Positions 1 to 9,086 are shown, counted from the stretch's first letter. The stretch: 64,000 bases of DNA from Streptosporangium carneum (GCF_027922005.1 NZ_BSEV01000009.1:270860-334859); one strand, 5' to 3'. Numbers and translations are program-made. Notes: generated from the sequence alone by a model not told the origin.

Positions 1-154
1 CGAAGGCGGCGGATTTGACCGCCCGCATCGCCTCCGCGGCCCTCCTGACCAGCTCGGGGCCGTCAGGCGGAGCCCCGTCGGAGGCGCCGCCGCACGCTGT
101 GACCAGGAAGAGCGCGGCGGCGACCGCCGCTGTGAGGATCCGGCGAGGAGACAT
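1..154 (-). CDS. Lipoprotein, LppX/LprG-like, 5' portion only
   Basis: The gene begins at an ATG (152-154) and runs off the left edge, so only about 51 residues are visible. They form a lipoprotein signal peptide: a basic start (MSPRR), a hydrophobic Ala/Val/Leu stretch and a lipobox LVTAC with the cysteine near residue 23, then a Gly/Ser/Pro linker. The following segment (ELVRRAAEAMRAVKSAAF) resembles the start of LppX/LprAFG-type lipoproteins, which bind lipids at the actinobacterial cell surface. The family call rests on this short piece and is tentative; the lipoprotein call is firm. Confidence 0.6.
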   Translation of the reverse strand, partial: MSPRRILTAAVAAALFLVTACGGASDGAPPDGPELVRRAAEAMRAVKSAAF

Positions 155-214
155 GGGCGGATCGTAGCGATCGCCCGGTCACCCAAGGGAGAACCGACCG
201 GTATCGGTTTCGCT

Positions 215-769
215 TCAGCGCAGGCTCTTGAGGTGGTTCACCACGGGGGTGTACGCGGCCTCCAGCTCGCGGAGCTGGTCGTCGGTCAGCAGGTCGATGA
301 AGTGCTGCCGCACGCTGGCCACGTGATGCGGCGCGACCTGCTGGATCGTGGCCCATCCGTGCTCGGTGAGCACCGCGAAGGTGCCGCGCCGGTCGTCCAC
401 GCAGGTCTCCCTGGCGACCAGCCCGGCCGCCTCCATCCGGGAGATCTGGTGGGACAGGCGGCTGCGGGACTGGATCGTGGCGTCGGCGAGGTCGCTCATG
501 CGCATGCGGTGCTCGGAGCTCTCCGACAGGTTGACCAGGATCTCGTAGTCGTTCACCGACAGCCCGAAAGTCTGCAGATCGCGATCGAGGCGGTGCTCAA
601 GGAGTTTGTGAGCGGCCAGGTGAGCACGCCAGGCCCGCTGCTCCATCGAGGTGAGCCAGCGGGGCTCCTCGTCGTTCACTGGTCGTATCACCCGTTCCTT
701 GCTCGTCGGGCGGGAGACTGTCGCCGACCGGCCACTTCGTCCGCTGTGTCGTGCTCGCTCCCGGCTCAT
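215..769 (-). CDS. MarR-family transcriptional regulator
   Basis: A 184-residue winged-helix regulator. The core from about residue 40 has the MarR layout: a dimerisation helix (HKLLEHRLDRDL), GLSVNDYEILVNLSES, then the recognition region (SDLADATIQSRSRLSHQISRME) and a wing (DRRGTFAVLTEHG). It starts 16 bases after the stop of the nitroreductase-like gene, with an AGGTAGG ribosome site about 9 bases upstream of the ATG. The two are probably co-transcribed, and the regulator probably controls that unit. The first 30 residues are Arg/Ser-rich and not conserved in the family, so a later start is possible. Confidence 0.85.
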   Translation of the reverse strand: MSRERARHSGRSGRSATVSRPTSKERVIRPVNDEEPRWLTSMEQRAWRAHLAAHKLLEHRLDRDLQTFGLSVNDYEILVNLSESSEHRMRMSDLADATIQSRSRLSHQISRMEAAGLVARETCVDDRRGTFAVLTEHGWATIQQVAPHHVASVRQHFIDLLTDDQLRELEAAYTPVVNHLKSLR

Positions 770-784
770 AGAGCAGAACCTACC

Positions 785-1375
785 TCAGACGGTGCTCACG
801 ACCTCCTCATAGGTCAGACGGGGAAGGCGGTCGAACCAGGCGTCCCTGCCCGGCTTGCCGATGTTGACGACCGCCAGCACGGTGTGGGCGTCGTCGAGGA
901 ACTCCTTGTCGACGCCGTCGGCGTCGTAGCCCGCCATCGGGCCCGCGGCCAACCCGGCGGCCCGGACGCCCAGGATGAAGTAGCCGACCTGCAGGGTCGC
1001 GTTGAAAGCGGCGCTCCTGGCGCGCCGCGCCTCGTCGGAGGAGAACATGTCCCTGGCCTCCGGCCTGTGCGGGAAGACCTTGGGAAGCTCCTCGTGGAAG
1101 TCGAGGTCGGCGGCGAGGATCGCGACCAGAGGGGCGGCGGCGGTCTTGGCGCGGTTGCCCGGAGACATGAGCTCGACCAGACGGGCGCGGGCCTCGGGGG
1201 AGCGCACCAGGACGACCCGCAGCGGCTGCTGGTTCATCGCCGTCGGGGCGTACTTGACCAGATCGTAGATCGCCCGCACCTGCTCGTCGTCGACAGGCTC
1301 GTCGGTGAAGGTGTTGGCGGTGCGCGCCTCACGGAAGAGCAGGTCCTGGGCGTCCACGGAAAGAGCGAGAGTCAT
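785..1375 (-). CDS. Nitroreductase-family protein (malonic semialdehyde reductase-like)
   Basis: A protein of about 196 residues of the FMN-dependent nitroreductase fold, closest in pattern to the RutE/HadB malonic-semialdehyde-reductase group. Visible features are FREARTANTFTDEPV, the FMN-contact motif YAPTAMNQQPLRVV, and LQVGYFILGVRAAGLAAGPMAGYD near the C-terminus. I chose the ATG at 1375 because it follows an AGGGGATC ribosome site and gives the family's usual N-terminus; an upstream start would add an unconserved 24 residues. It leads a two-gene unit with the MarR regulator. The true substrate cannot be told from sequence. Confidence 0.8.
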   Translation of the reverse strand: MTLALSVDAQDLLFREARTANTFTDEPVDDEQVRAIYDLVKYAPTAMNQQPLRVVLVRSPEARARLVELMSPGNRAKTAAAPLVAILAADLDFHEELPKVFPHRPEARDMFSSDEARRARSAAFNATLQVGYFILGVRAAGLAAGPMAGYDADGVDKEFLDDAHTVLAVVNIGKPGRDAWFDRLPRLTYEEVVSTV

Positions 1376-1494
1376 TTGATCCCCTATATGGCTATACGTG
1401 TGTTTTTTCAGCTCCTTGCCGGTCAACATAGATGAAGATTCAATCATTCCGGCAGGGGAGGGAGACGTGAATCACGGTCGCATAGGGTGGCCGG

Positions 1495-2610
1495 GTGGAG
1501 GAGGAAGCGACGGGCAGGGTGACGAACGGGGCAGTGGGCAGGGCGGCGAACGGGACGCCCGACGAGGCGGCGGACGAGCTCGCGGGCCGGGCGACGAGTG
1601 ACGCGACCAGCACGGAGAGCGGCGGGGCGGCGGCCGACGGGGCGGCGAACGGGTCCGCGGAGAGCCTCGGCACCGTGGTCGTCGCGGGACTGGCCAACCT
1701 CGCCATCGCGGTGGCCAAGCTGGTCGCCGGTCTGATCAGCGGCTCGTCGGCCATGCTGTCCGAGGCCATGCACTCCGCGGCCGACACGGTCACCGAGATC
1801 CTGCTGTTCGTCGCGGTGCGCAGGGCCGGCCATCCGCCGGACGCGCGGCACCCGTTCGGACACGGCAAGGCGGGGTTCTTCTGGGCCCTGATGGCGGCCT
1901 TCGCCACCCTCATCGGCGGCGCCGGATTCTCGATCACCCACGGAGTCCACGAGATCGCCCACGGCGAGGAGCTCGCCGACCTCAGGATCTCCTACGCCGT
2001 CCTGGCGGTCTCGTTCGTGATCGAGGGGATCTCGTTCCTCAAGGCGCTGTCACAGGTGCGCGCCCAGGCCGGACGGTTCAGGGTGAGCCCGCGGCGCTAC
2101 GTCTCCAGAACCCCGGACACCGCGCTCAAGGCCGTGCTCTTCGAGGACGCCGCAGCCCTGGCGGGCCTGCTGATCGCCGCGTGCGGGCTGCTGGCCTACC
2201 AGCTGACCGGTTCGCCCCTGTGGGACGGCGTCGCCTCCGTGGTGATCGGCCTGCTTCTCCTGGGCGTCGCGCTCAACCTCATCAGGACCAATGTGTCCCT
2301 GCTGATCGGCCAGGCCGCGCCGGTGCGGATCGAGCAGGAGATCAGGGCCGAACTGCTCGCCCTGCCCGAGGTCGAGTCGGTGGTCGAGCTGCTGACCATG
2401 ATGCTGGGACCCGACGAGATCATGGTCGCCGCCCGGGTGGACTTCGTCGACGAGACCACGGGGGCGGCTCTCGAACGGGCCTCCGACCGGGTGGAGCGCA
2501 GGCTCGTCGAGCGCTTCCCGTCGATCTCACAGGTCTTCCTCGACCCGACTCCCGGCAGATCGGCCAAGCAGGGCCGGATGGTCGGTGACGACGCTGACCG
2601 CGACGCCTGA
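1495..2610 (+). CDS. Cation diffusion facilitator (CDF) family transporter
   Basis: A 371-residue membrane protein that would export divalent metal ions (Zn, Fe, Mn or Co class) by proton antiport. After an Ala/Gly/Thr-rich cytoplasmic leader of about 55 residues, six membrane segments follow. TM2 carries SSAMLSEAMHSAADT with its metal-site Asp, followed by HPFGHGKAGFFW. TM5 carries EDAAALAG and then DGVAS. The C-terminal cytoplasmic domain (IEQEIRAELLALPEVESV...) is the typical ferredoxin-like CDF domain. The GTG start is the furthest upstream; the low-complexity leader makes the true start uncertain. The last 84 bases overlap the convergent PPTase gene. Confidence 0.85.
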   Translation: MEEEATGRVTNGAVGRAANGTPDEAADELAGRATSDATSTESGGAAADGAANGSAESLGTVVVAGLANLAIAVAKLVAGLISGSSAMLSEAMHSAADTVTEILLFVAVRRAGHPPDARHPFGHGKAGFFWALMAAFATLIGGAGFSITHGVHEIAHGEELADLRISYAVLAVSFVIEGISFLKALSQVRAQAGRFRVSPRRYVSRTPDTALKAVLFEDAAALAGLLIAACGLLAYQLTGSPLWDGVASVVIGLLLLGVALNLIRTNVSLLIGQAAPVRIEQEIRAELLALPEVESVVELLTMMLGPDEIMVAARVDFVDETTGAALERASDRVERRLVERFPSISQVFLDPTPGRSAKQGRMVGDDADRDA

Positions 2611-3210
2611 ACGGGTCCGCCACTCCAGCAGGCGCCTGCCCTCCCACTCGAGACGGCGCGGCTCGTCCTCCCGCGGGGTTCCGTCGACGGGAAGCGCGGA
2701 CAGGTCCATGTCGCGCAGGTCGCCCAGGGTGAGCTCGCCCCGCTTGATGAGCGCCTCCTTGCGGACCCACAGGCGGATCAGGGCCTCGTTGTCGGAGACC
2801 AGCGGTCGTTCGGCGGGAGCGAGAGCCTGCGCGGCCAGGGACTCGTCCAGCGGGCCCTGGGGCACGTGCTCGGCGTCCACGCCGATCTTCCCCGGGCCCG
2901 CGGCCGCGCACACGTAGCCCCTGCTGTGGGTGAGGCTGACGCCGAGCCCGGGGATCTCCGCGATGTACGGCCTGCCGTGCCCGGGGCCGCACCGGTCGCA
3001 GTGCTGCAGCAGCGTCAGCCTGTCCTCGGGGACGCCGGTCGCCCTGGCGGCGCAGCGCCGTACCAGGAGGTGGGCCGCGACGAAGTCACGCCTGTGGGTT
3101 TCGTGGCGGAAGGCCGCGGCCCGTTCCCGTTCCACGTCGGTGAGCAGGTCCAGCGCGGTGGGAGAGTAGATCTCGTCGGTGTGGCCGGCCAGCACCAGGC
3201 AATCACGCAT
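2527..3210 (-). CDS. Sfp-type 4'-phosphopantetheinyl transferase
   Basis: A 227-residue enzyme that transfers phosphopantetheine from CoA to the conserved Ser of carrier proteins. Diagnostic motifs are VSLTHS near residue 92, the metal-binding GVDAEH near 111 and WVRKEALIKRGE near 150. It is the only PPTase in the window, so it is a candidate to activate the two ACPs of the polyketide cluster 20-60 kb away, although the host probably has others. A TAGGTTAGGC half-site like an IdeR/DmdR iron box lies directly upstream. The 3' end overlaps the CDF gene tail-to-tail by 84 bases. Confidence 0.9.
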   Translation of the reverse strand: MRDCLVLAGHTDEIYSPTALDLLTDVERERAAAFRHETHRRDFVAAHLLVRRCAARATGVPEDRLTLLQHCDRCGPGHGRPYIAEIPGLGVSLTHSRGYVCAAAGPGKIGVDAEHVPQGPLDESLAAQALAPAERPLVSDNEALIRLWVRKEALIKRGELTLGDLRDMDLSALPVDGTPREDEPRRLEWEGRRLLEWRTRSGVAVSVVTDHPALLGRSAGSRVEEDL

Positions 3211-3214
3211 TTGC

Positions 3215-3233
3215 CTAGGTTAGGCAGATCAAC
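3215..3233. promoter_or_regulatory. Possible iron-box half-site upstream of the PPTase gene
   Basis: TAGGTTAGGC at 3216-3225 matches the left half of the actinobacterial IdeR/DmdR iron box (TTAGGTTAGGCTAACCTAA). The right half is degenerate. It sits just upstream of the PPTase start codon, where a repressor would block transcription. Confidence 0.35.
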
Positions 3234-3281
3234 CTTTTTCAGGCGATAAAAGGTGACTTTTCAGGCGTCGTGGGTGAGTGA

Positions 3282-4700
3282 TCAGGAGGCGATCGCCGCC
3301 ATCCAGCCCTCGACCTCGTCGGGGTGGCGGGGCAGCCCGGCCGACATCAGGCGGGCGCCGTCCGCGGTGATGACGAGGTCGTCCTCGATGCGCACCCCGA
3401 TGCCCCGCAGCTCGGGAGGGAGGGTCAGGTCGTCCGGCTGGAGGTAGAGGCCCGGTTCGACGGTGAGCACCTGGCCCTCCTCGAGCACGCCGTCCAGATA
3501 GACCTCCGAGCGCGCCCTGGCGCAGTCGTGCAGGTCGATGCCGAGCATGTGACCGCTGTTACACAGGGTGTAGCGGCGGTACAGGCCGTTGCCCGCCTCC
3601 ATGGCCTCGTCGGGCCCGACCCCCAGCACGCCCCAGTCGTGCAGGCCCTCCGCGATGACCCGCATGGCCGCGAGGTGGAAGTCGCGGAACCTCGCGCCGG
3701 GGCGCAGGGTGGCGATCGCCGCGCTCTGGGCCTCGTAGACCAGCTCGTAGACCTGGCGCTGGACCGGGTTGAAGCGCCCGGAGAGCGGCAGCGTCCTGGT
3801 GATGTCGGCGGTGTAGAGGTTGTCGGTCTCCACGCCCGCGTCGAGCAGCAGCAGTTCCTCGCCGTTCAGCCTGCCGTCGTTGCGGATCCAGTGCAGGACG
3901 CACGCGTGCGCGCCTGAGGCCACGATGCTGTCGTAGCCGACCGCGTTGCCCTCGAGGCGGGACCGCAGGCCGAAGACCCCCTCCAGGTAGCGTTCCCCGC
4001 GCCGGTGCTCCATGGCGGCGGGCAGCGCCCGCACCACGTCCTCGAACCCACGGACGGTCGCGTCCACGGAGAACTGGAGCTCGGCGACCTCCCACTCGTC
4101 CTTGACCAGCCGCATCTCGGACAGGAACGTCTCCAGCTCGTCGTCGCCCTCGTGCGGCGCGACCCGGGCGTCCACCGACGGGTCGACCCCGCGCAGCACC
4201 CGGGCGGGCCCCCTGAGCGCGTCGTCCAGCCGGTCGATCGACGCGCAGTCGACGAGGTAAAGCGCCTCGGCCTCGGCCAGGTCGGGACGCCTGCCGACCC
4301 AGAACTCGCCGTAGCGGCGGTCGCGGTAGAACTCCTGCCCCGCCGCCCCGGGGGCCGAGCGCGGCGAGCGGGGGCGCAGGAACAGCGTGGCCGAGCCCGA
4401 GGGGTCGACGACCAGGACGTCACCCGGTTCCTGGCCGCCCGTGAGGTAGGCGAAGGCGCTGTGCGCCCTGAACCGGTAGTCGGTGTCGTTGCTGCGGACC
4501 TTGAGCGTGCCGGACGGGATGATCAGCCGCTCGCCGGGAAAGCGCGCGGCGAGCGCGGCGCGGCGCTTGGCGGTGTACGCCGCCAGCGGCAGGGCGGCCA
4601 GGTCGGCCCGGTGGGTGTCGGCCCAGCCGGTGCGCATGAACGCGGCGAGGGCGTCGGAGACCGGCAGGTCGTGGCTGCCGGTGTTGAGCTTCTCGGTCAT
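3282..4700 (-). CDS. pepP: Xaa-Pro aminopeptidase (aminopeptidase P, M24B)
   Basis: A 472-residue metallopeptidase that removes the N-terminal residue from peptides with proline in second position. The N-terminal domain (about 1-170) has the aminopeptidase P fold with YRFRAHSAFAYLTG. The C-terminal pita-bread domain shows the five metal ligands: Asp in LLDAGVETDN, Asp in YTADITRTLP, His in SGHMLGIDLHD, Glu in LTVEPGLYL and Glu in VRIEDDLVIT. Length and motif order are normal for the family. It starts at an ATG at 4700 and appears to be a single-gene unit. Cytoplasmic housekeeping role. Confidence 0.93.
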   Translation of the reverse strand: MTEKLNTGSHDLPVSDALAAFMRTGWADTHRADLAALPLAAYTAKRRAALAARFPGERLIIPSGTLKVRSNDTDYRFRAHSAFAYLTGGQEPGDVLVVDPSGSATLFLRPRSPRSAPGAAGQEFYRDRRYGEFWVGRRPDLAEAEALYLVDCASIDRLDDALRGPARVLRGVDPSVDARVAPHEGDDELETFLSEMRLVKDEWEVAELQFSVDATVRGFEDVVRALPAAMEHRRGERYLEGVFGLRSRLEGNAVGYDSIVASGAHACVLHWIRNDGRLNGEELLLLDAGVETDNLYTADITRTLPLSGRFNPVQRQVYELVYEAQSAAIATLRPGARFRDFHLAAMRVIAEGLHDWGVLGVGPDEAMEAGNGLYRRYTLCNSGHMLGIDLHDCARARSEVYLDGVLEEGQVLTVEPGLYLQPDDLTLPPELRGIGVRIEDDLVITADGARLMSAGLPRHPDEVEGWMAAIAS

Positions 4701-4923
4701 CGTGTCCCCGGAGCGGAGGTTAGTGATATTTCACACACTACTCACGACCGGACGGGCCACGCACCCCACTTTAGGCGGTGATCACCAGGACTCCGTCCAG
4801 CGGACCTCGAGTCGCTTTCCGTGATTTTGCGATCACCGGGTTCAGTGCCGCCCACGCTTAGGAACAGCTCGGGCGGGGCAAAACCTAGGGATACCCCAGC
4901 CAGGCTGAACTGAGGTGGTGTCG

Positions 4924-5352
4924 ATGCTGATCGGGACGATTCTGCAGGCCAAGGGTTCGAACGTGGCGACCGTCCGCCCAGAGGCGACGGTGACCGAGCT
5001 GCTGGACCTACTGGCGGAGAACAACATCGGCGCCGCCGTGGTCTCGGAGGACGGCTCCTCGATCGCCGGCATCGTCTCTGAGCGTGACATCGTGCGAAGG
5101 CTGCACGATCGCGGAGCGGACGTGCTGAGCGCCCCCGTGGCGTCCATCATGACGACCGAGGTCCGCAGCTGCCCGCCCGACGCCAACGTCGACGACCTGC
5201 GCCAGACCATGACGACGCACCGCATCCGGCACGTCCCGGTCGTGGCCGAAGGACGGCTGGTCGGCATCGTGAGCATCGGAGACGTGGTCAAGAGCGCCAT
5301 CGAGACGCTGGAGACCGAGAAGGCCTACCTGGTCGACTACCTTCACCGCTGA
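4924..5352 (+). CDS. CBS-domain pair protein
   Basis: A protein of about 142 residues made of two CBS modules (roughly 5-60 and 72-130), seen in the repeated pattern NIGAAVVSEDGSSIAGIVSERDIVRRL and HRIRHVPVVAEGRLVGIVSIGDVVKS. Such stand-alone pairs bind adenine nucleotides and act as energy or redox sensors. I start at the ATG at 4924, six bases after a GAGGTG ribosome site; two GTG codons lie just upstream in frame. A strong hairpin follows the stop codon. Confidence 0.88.
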   Translation: MLIGTILQAKGSNVATVRPEATVTELLDLLAENNIGAAVVSEDGSSIAGIVSERDIVRRLHDRGADVLSAPVASIMTTEVRSCPPDANVDDLRQTMTTHRIRHVPVVAEGRLVGIVSIGDVVKSAIETLETEKAYLVDYLHR

Positions 5353-5363
5353 GACCGGCACGA

Positions 5364-5400
5364 GCCCCGCGCGGCCCGGTGTCGCCGGGCCGCGCGGGGC
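5364..5400. terminator. Bidirectional intrinsic terminator
   Basis: A perfect 16-bp GC stem (5364-5379 pairing with 5385-5400, loop of 5) lies between the convergent CBS gene and subtilase gene, placed to stop transcription from both sides. No T-run is present, which is common in high-GC actinomycetes. Confidence 0.8.
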
Positions 5401-5429
5401 CTTGCCTCAGAGGGGCCGGGTGGCGCCGC

Positions 5430-8400
5430 CTACTGCACGGTCACCTTGTCGACCTCGATGGTGATGCCCTTGACCTGCGGCGTCGACGTGCCCGTCGTCA
5501 CCGTTCCCACGCCCGTGCTGACTCCCTTGACCTTCAGCGTGTAGGTCAGGCTGCCGCCGGGGGCGCCGGGCGTGCTGGTCACCCTCAGGTCCTCGGTGGG
5601 CGGTCCGGAGATCTGGCCGCCCGCCGTGCCCTCGTCGTTCTCCGCGCCCACGGTCAGGCCGTAGCCCGCGGGCGGGTTGCCGGGCAGCCTGTCCTGGGCG
5701 TAGGTGTAGGTGATGTCCTCCTCGCCGTTGAGCCCGATCCACTGCTGGAACACCTTGGCGTCCGTGGTGCCGTAGACGTTGAGCCGCCACTCGACGACGA
5801 GCCAGCTGTTCACGCCGTCGGTCAGCGTGCCGACGTAGACGCCGGGAGCGCCCGTGCCGTCCAGGTCGGTCCAGTAGGGGGCGAGCACGTTGTTCGGGGA
5901 CGACGGGTTCGGCAGCGACTGCGGTGTCGCGCTGATGTCGGTCGACCCCGAGGTGCCTCCCACGACCGCGTAGCCGTTGGAGACCACGCCGATCCTGGTG
6001 TAGGTCTTGCCCGCGTACTTGAACGGGGGAACGGTGAAGTTCAGCGCCTGCTCGTCGCCGATCGACGTCGGCGTGACGCCGAAGGCGTCGAGCGGCAGGT
6101 ACGGCGCGGGCCCGGTTCCGGGGGCGACGCCCGGCTTGTCGGGCTGCCTGGCGGCGAGGGTGGCCTTCGCGGTCGCCACCTGCGAGCCCACCTGTGTGGC
6201 GCCCGTCACGCCGTTCAGCCGCAGCTTGCCGTTCAGCGTGCTGACCGCCGTCACCTCGGCGTCCTTGAGGGTGCTGTTCTGCACGGTGACCGTACAGGTG
6301 GCCTCGCCGGTGTTGCGCGGGATGGTCGCCGGCGCGCAGGTCTGGTCGATCGGGACGGCGCCCTCCTTGCGGAAGAACGCCACGGGAAGGTGCAGATCAC
6401 GCTTGCCGCCGACCTGCTTGAGGTTCACCTGGCCGAAGTACTGCCCGTCGGGCAGGTCCGGAGCGGCGATCGCGATGGTGACGTTGACGGACTTGCCCGG
6501 CTTGACGCTGAACACCTGCGGCAGCACCGTGACGCTCGCCCCGTTCACGGTCGTGCCGCTGCCCTGGTAGGTGAGCGTCCTGTCGGTGACGTTGGTGAAC
6601 GTCCGCTTGGCCGTGATGAGGCCCGGCATGATCGGGGCGTTCACCGACGGCAGGTTGAGGTCGATCCGGTTCAGCTCGTCGTTCGCCGAGGCGGCGAAGT
6701 TCTGCGCGGTCTCGCTCAGGGTCAGGCCGGGGTCGCCCGCCTTGGTCAGGTCGATGCGGCCGCCGCCGAGGTCGAAGGGGTCGGCGGGGGTGACGCGGTC
6801 CTGCTTGGTGACCGAGGTCTTGGCCGTGGTCTCCAGCGCGGACTTGACCTGGCCCGGCGTCCAGTCGGGGTGCAGCGCGAACACCAGGGCGGCGGCGCCG
6901 GCGACGTGCGGCGACGCCATCGAGGTGCCGGCGATGACCTGGTACAGGTTGCCCTGCGGGCCCAGCCCCGGGTTCTCCAGCGTCGGGGTCTGACCGGCCA
7001 GGATGTGCAGGCCCGGCGCGCTGACGTCGGGCTTGAGGAAGTCCCCGCCGGGACCGCGCGAGGAGAACGTGGTGATCACGTCACCCTGCCAGGTGGCCTT
7101 GGCGCCCTGGGTGAACTTCGCGGTCGCGCCCGCGTTCGCGGACAGGAAGGCCAGCAGGGCGTCGGTCTCCGGCTTGTCGATGTGGACCGAGGGGAGCCAG
7201 TGGCTGTCGGTCATCACGTCGTTCGGCGTGGCGTTGTAGAGGATCAGGCCGGCCGCTCCGCCCTGGCGCACGTTGAAGCTCTTGAGCACCCGGTTGGGCC
7301 CCCGTTCACAGGCGACGATCTTGCCGACGAACAGGCCCGGGGGCGCGGGGGTCGTGCACAGGGCGTTGGAGTACGGCGGCGCCGAGGCGAGCACCACCTG
7401 CAGCGGGGAGGCGATGCCCGCCGTGATGGAGGAGCCCTTCAGCGTGGCGGTCGCGCCGCCCGAGCCCGCGAGTGTGATCGTCGACTGGAACGTCCGGCTC
7501 TGCGTCGAGGCCGCGACCGTGGTCACCCACGGGCTGACGTGGTTGACGGTCGCGGTGCCCGGGCCCGAGTTGCCCGCGGAGGTGGACACGAGCACGCCCG
7601 CGGCGTAGGCGTCGAGGAAGGCCAGCTCGACCGGGTCGCTGTAGGGGGAGGTGCCCCCCGAGATGGAGAAGTTGATCACGCGGACGCCGTCGAGGATCGC
7701 CCGGCCGACCGCCTGCGCGGAGTCCGAGGGGAAACAGCCCTGCTCGCCGCAGACCTTGTACACCGACACGTGCGCCGCGGGGGCGATGCCGTGGATCGGG
7801 CCGCGGCTGATGCCGAGCGGGTTGGCGTCGGCCACGGGGCCGCCGGCCGAGGTCGTGCCGGTGTGCGTGCCGTGGCCGTTGGAGTCACGGGCGCTGTCCG
7901 GATACACCTCGTTCGGGTAGATGGCGTTGTAGGTCTCCAGGAACGGCGCGCCGCCGATCAGTTTGCGGTTGCAGACGAACGGGTCGGCCGCCGGGGTCAG
8001 CGGGTTGTCCCCGAAGTCGCAGACGCGAGGGGTGCCGTCCTTGGTCGGGGGCACGGCGGGCAGCGTGCCGGGGTCGGCGAACTGGGGGTGCTCGGGCCAC
8101 GCGCCCGAGTCCAGGATGCCGACGACGACGCCCTTGCCCGAGGAGGAACTGCCGCCCAGCTTGCTGTAGATCGCGGGCGCGCCGATGAAGGAGGCGCTGG
8201 AGTCGGTGAGGAGCTGCTCCGGCCTGTCCTCCTGCACGGCGGCGACCCCGGGCAGCTTCAACACCGTCGCCGCTTTGTTGGCGGGGATCCGCAGCGCGAT
8301 GCCGCCGTAGACGGTCCGAAGTCTCTGACCCGCACTGGCGCCGGGCACGGCCTTGACCAGTTCGGCGAGGAAGGCGTTCTCCACCTCCTCGATGTGGTTT

Positions 8401-8765
8401 TCGTATTTTTTGGCCGCACTGCTTTTGATATCGAGGGCTTTGCCGGTTTTCGCAGGGCTCGTGGCGGGAAGCCCGTCGAGGTCACCCTGATAGGCGGCAT
8501 AGGAGTCGTAGTCGAGTTTGACCATCACGTTGACGGTCGCGCCCGAGGTGGACTTCAGCAGCGCCGGGTCGCTCTCGGCGAGCTTGCCGGTCTGTGACTT
8601 GGCTCCCTGCACCAGCTCCCCGCCGGCCAGCGGGGTCGCCGTCCACTTCTTGGGGGTGGGGGCCGGGTCCGCGCTCGCCGGCGGCGTCATCACCGCGACG
8701 AGTCCGACGCCCGCGACGACCGCCGCGAGGCGCCTGGCCCTCGATAAAAGGGGATTGCCTGACAA
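5430..8765 (-). CDS. Large secreted subtilisin-like serine protease (S8)
   Basis: A 1111-residue secreted protease. It has a Sec signal peptide (basic RARR, Ala/Val-rich core, cleavage near PASADPAP, residue 33), an I9-like propeptide region (about 75-185), then the S8 domain. The catalytic triad is visible: Asp in GILDSGAWPEH (about 219), His in NGHGTHTG (about 298) and Ser in GTSMASPHVAG (about 620). A PA domain is inserted between His and Ser (around VGKIVACERG). After the catalytic domain come an Fn3-like domain and further beta-rich repeats with Thr/Gly-rich linkers. The start is a TTG with a strong AGGAGG five bases upstream. Probably an extracellular nutritional or developmental protease. 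Confidence 0.92.
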   Translation of the reverse strand: MSGNPLLSRARRLAAVVAGVGLVAVMTPPASADPAPTPKKWTATPLAGGELVQGAKSQTGKLAESDPALLKSTSGATVNVMVKLDYDSYAAYQGDLDGLPATSPAKTGKALDIKSSAAKKYENHIEEVENAFLAELVKAVPGASAGQRLRTVYGGIALRIPANKAATVLKLPGVAAVQEDRPEQLLTDSSASFIGAPAIYSKLGGSSSSGKGVVVGILDSGAWPEHPQFADPGTLPAVPPTKDGTPRVCDFGDNPLTPAADPFVCNRKLIGGAPFLETYNAIYPNEVYPDSARDSNGHGTHTGTTSAGGPVADANPLGISRGPIHGIAPAAHVSVYKVCGEQGCFPSDSAQAVGRAILDGVRVINFSISGGTSPYSDPVELAFLDAYAAGVLVSTSAGNSGPGTATVNHVSPWVTTVAASTQSRTFQSTITLAGSGGATATLKGSSITAGIASPLQVVLASAPPYSNALCTTPAPPGLFVGKIVACERGPNRVLKSFNVRQGGAAGLILYNATPNDVMTDSHWLPSVHIDKPETDALLAFLSANAGATAKFTQGAKATWQGDVITTFSSRGPGGDFLKPDVSAPGLHILAGQTPTLENPGLGPQGNLYQVIAGTSMASPHVAGAAALVFALHPDWTPGQVKSALETTAKTSVTKQDRVTPADPFDLGGGRIDLTKAGDPGLTLSETAQNFAASANDELNRIDLNLPSVNAPIMPGLITAKRTFTNVTDRTLTYQGSGTTVNGASVTVLPQVFSVKPGKSVNVTIAIAAPDLPDGQYFGQVNLKQVGGKRDLHLPVAFFRKEGAVPIDQTCAPATIPRNTGEATCTVTVQNSTLKDAEVTAVSTLNGKLRLNGVTGATQVGSQVATAKATLAARQPDKPGVAPGTGPAPYLPLDAFGVTPTSIGDEQALNFTVPPFKYAGKTYTRIGVVSNGYAVVGGTSGSTDISATPQSLPNPSSPNNVLAPYWTDLDGTGAPGVYVGTLTDGVNSWLVVEWRLNVYGTTDAKVFQQWIGLNGEEDITYTYAQDRLPGNPPAGYGLTVGAENDEGTAGGQISGPPTEDLRVTSTPGAPGGSLTYTLKVKGVSTGVGTVTTGTSTPQVKGITIEVDKVTVQ

Positions 8766-8935
8766 CTGGACCTCCTGTAGGGGCGCATGGCCGCGTCACG
8801 CCGTCAGGAGGCGCCAGGTCACCCGGCATGCCCGTGCCAGGGCATGGCTGAAGGAGGACTCGGCCCTCCCCGTTGGGTGACGAGAGAACGGCCACCCCTA
8901 AAGGTGGCCGATCATGGTTGGGAGCCTAACTAGAG
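8766..8935 (-). promoter_or_regulatory. Structured leader of the subtilase gene
   Basis: This untranslated stretch upstream of the protease start contains two clear hairpins: an 8-bp stem around 8889-8910 (CGGCCACC with GGTGGCCG) and CATGCCC/GGGCATG around 8827-8846, followed by the AGGAGG site. I cannot match it to a known riboswitch class. The hairpins may be a structured 5' UTR or binding sites. Confidence 0.35.
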
Positions 8936-9086
8936 GCCTTTTCTTTGCATAGATCCGGAAATTGCCACAATCGACGTGGGAATTGGTCACATCTAATTAC
9001 CTGGCGGGTCCGGCGCCCCGCCCGGCGAGGCCTCGCCGGGCGTCCCCGGGTGGCCCGTGAGGGCGAGGGATGAGAGGCTTGGACAC

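Noticed and set aside
5379-8597. A 1072-codon open frame on the plus strand opposite the subtilase.
   Set aside because: High-GC antisense shadow: Arg/Gly/Ala-rich, no family signal, fully covered by a subtilase with an intact triad.
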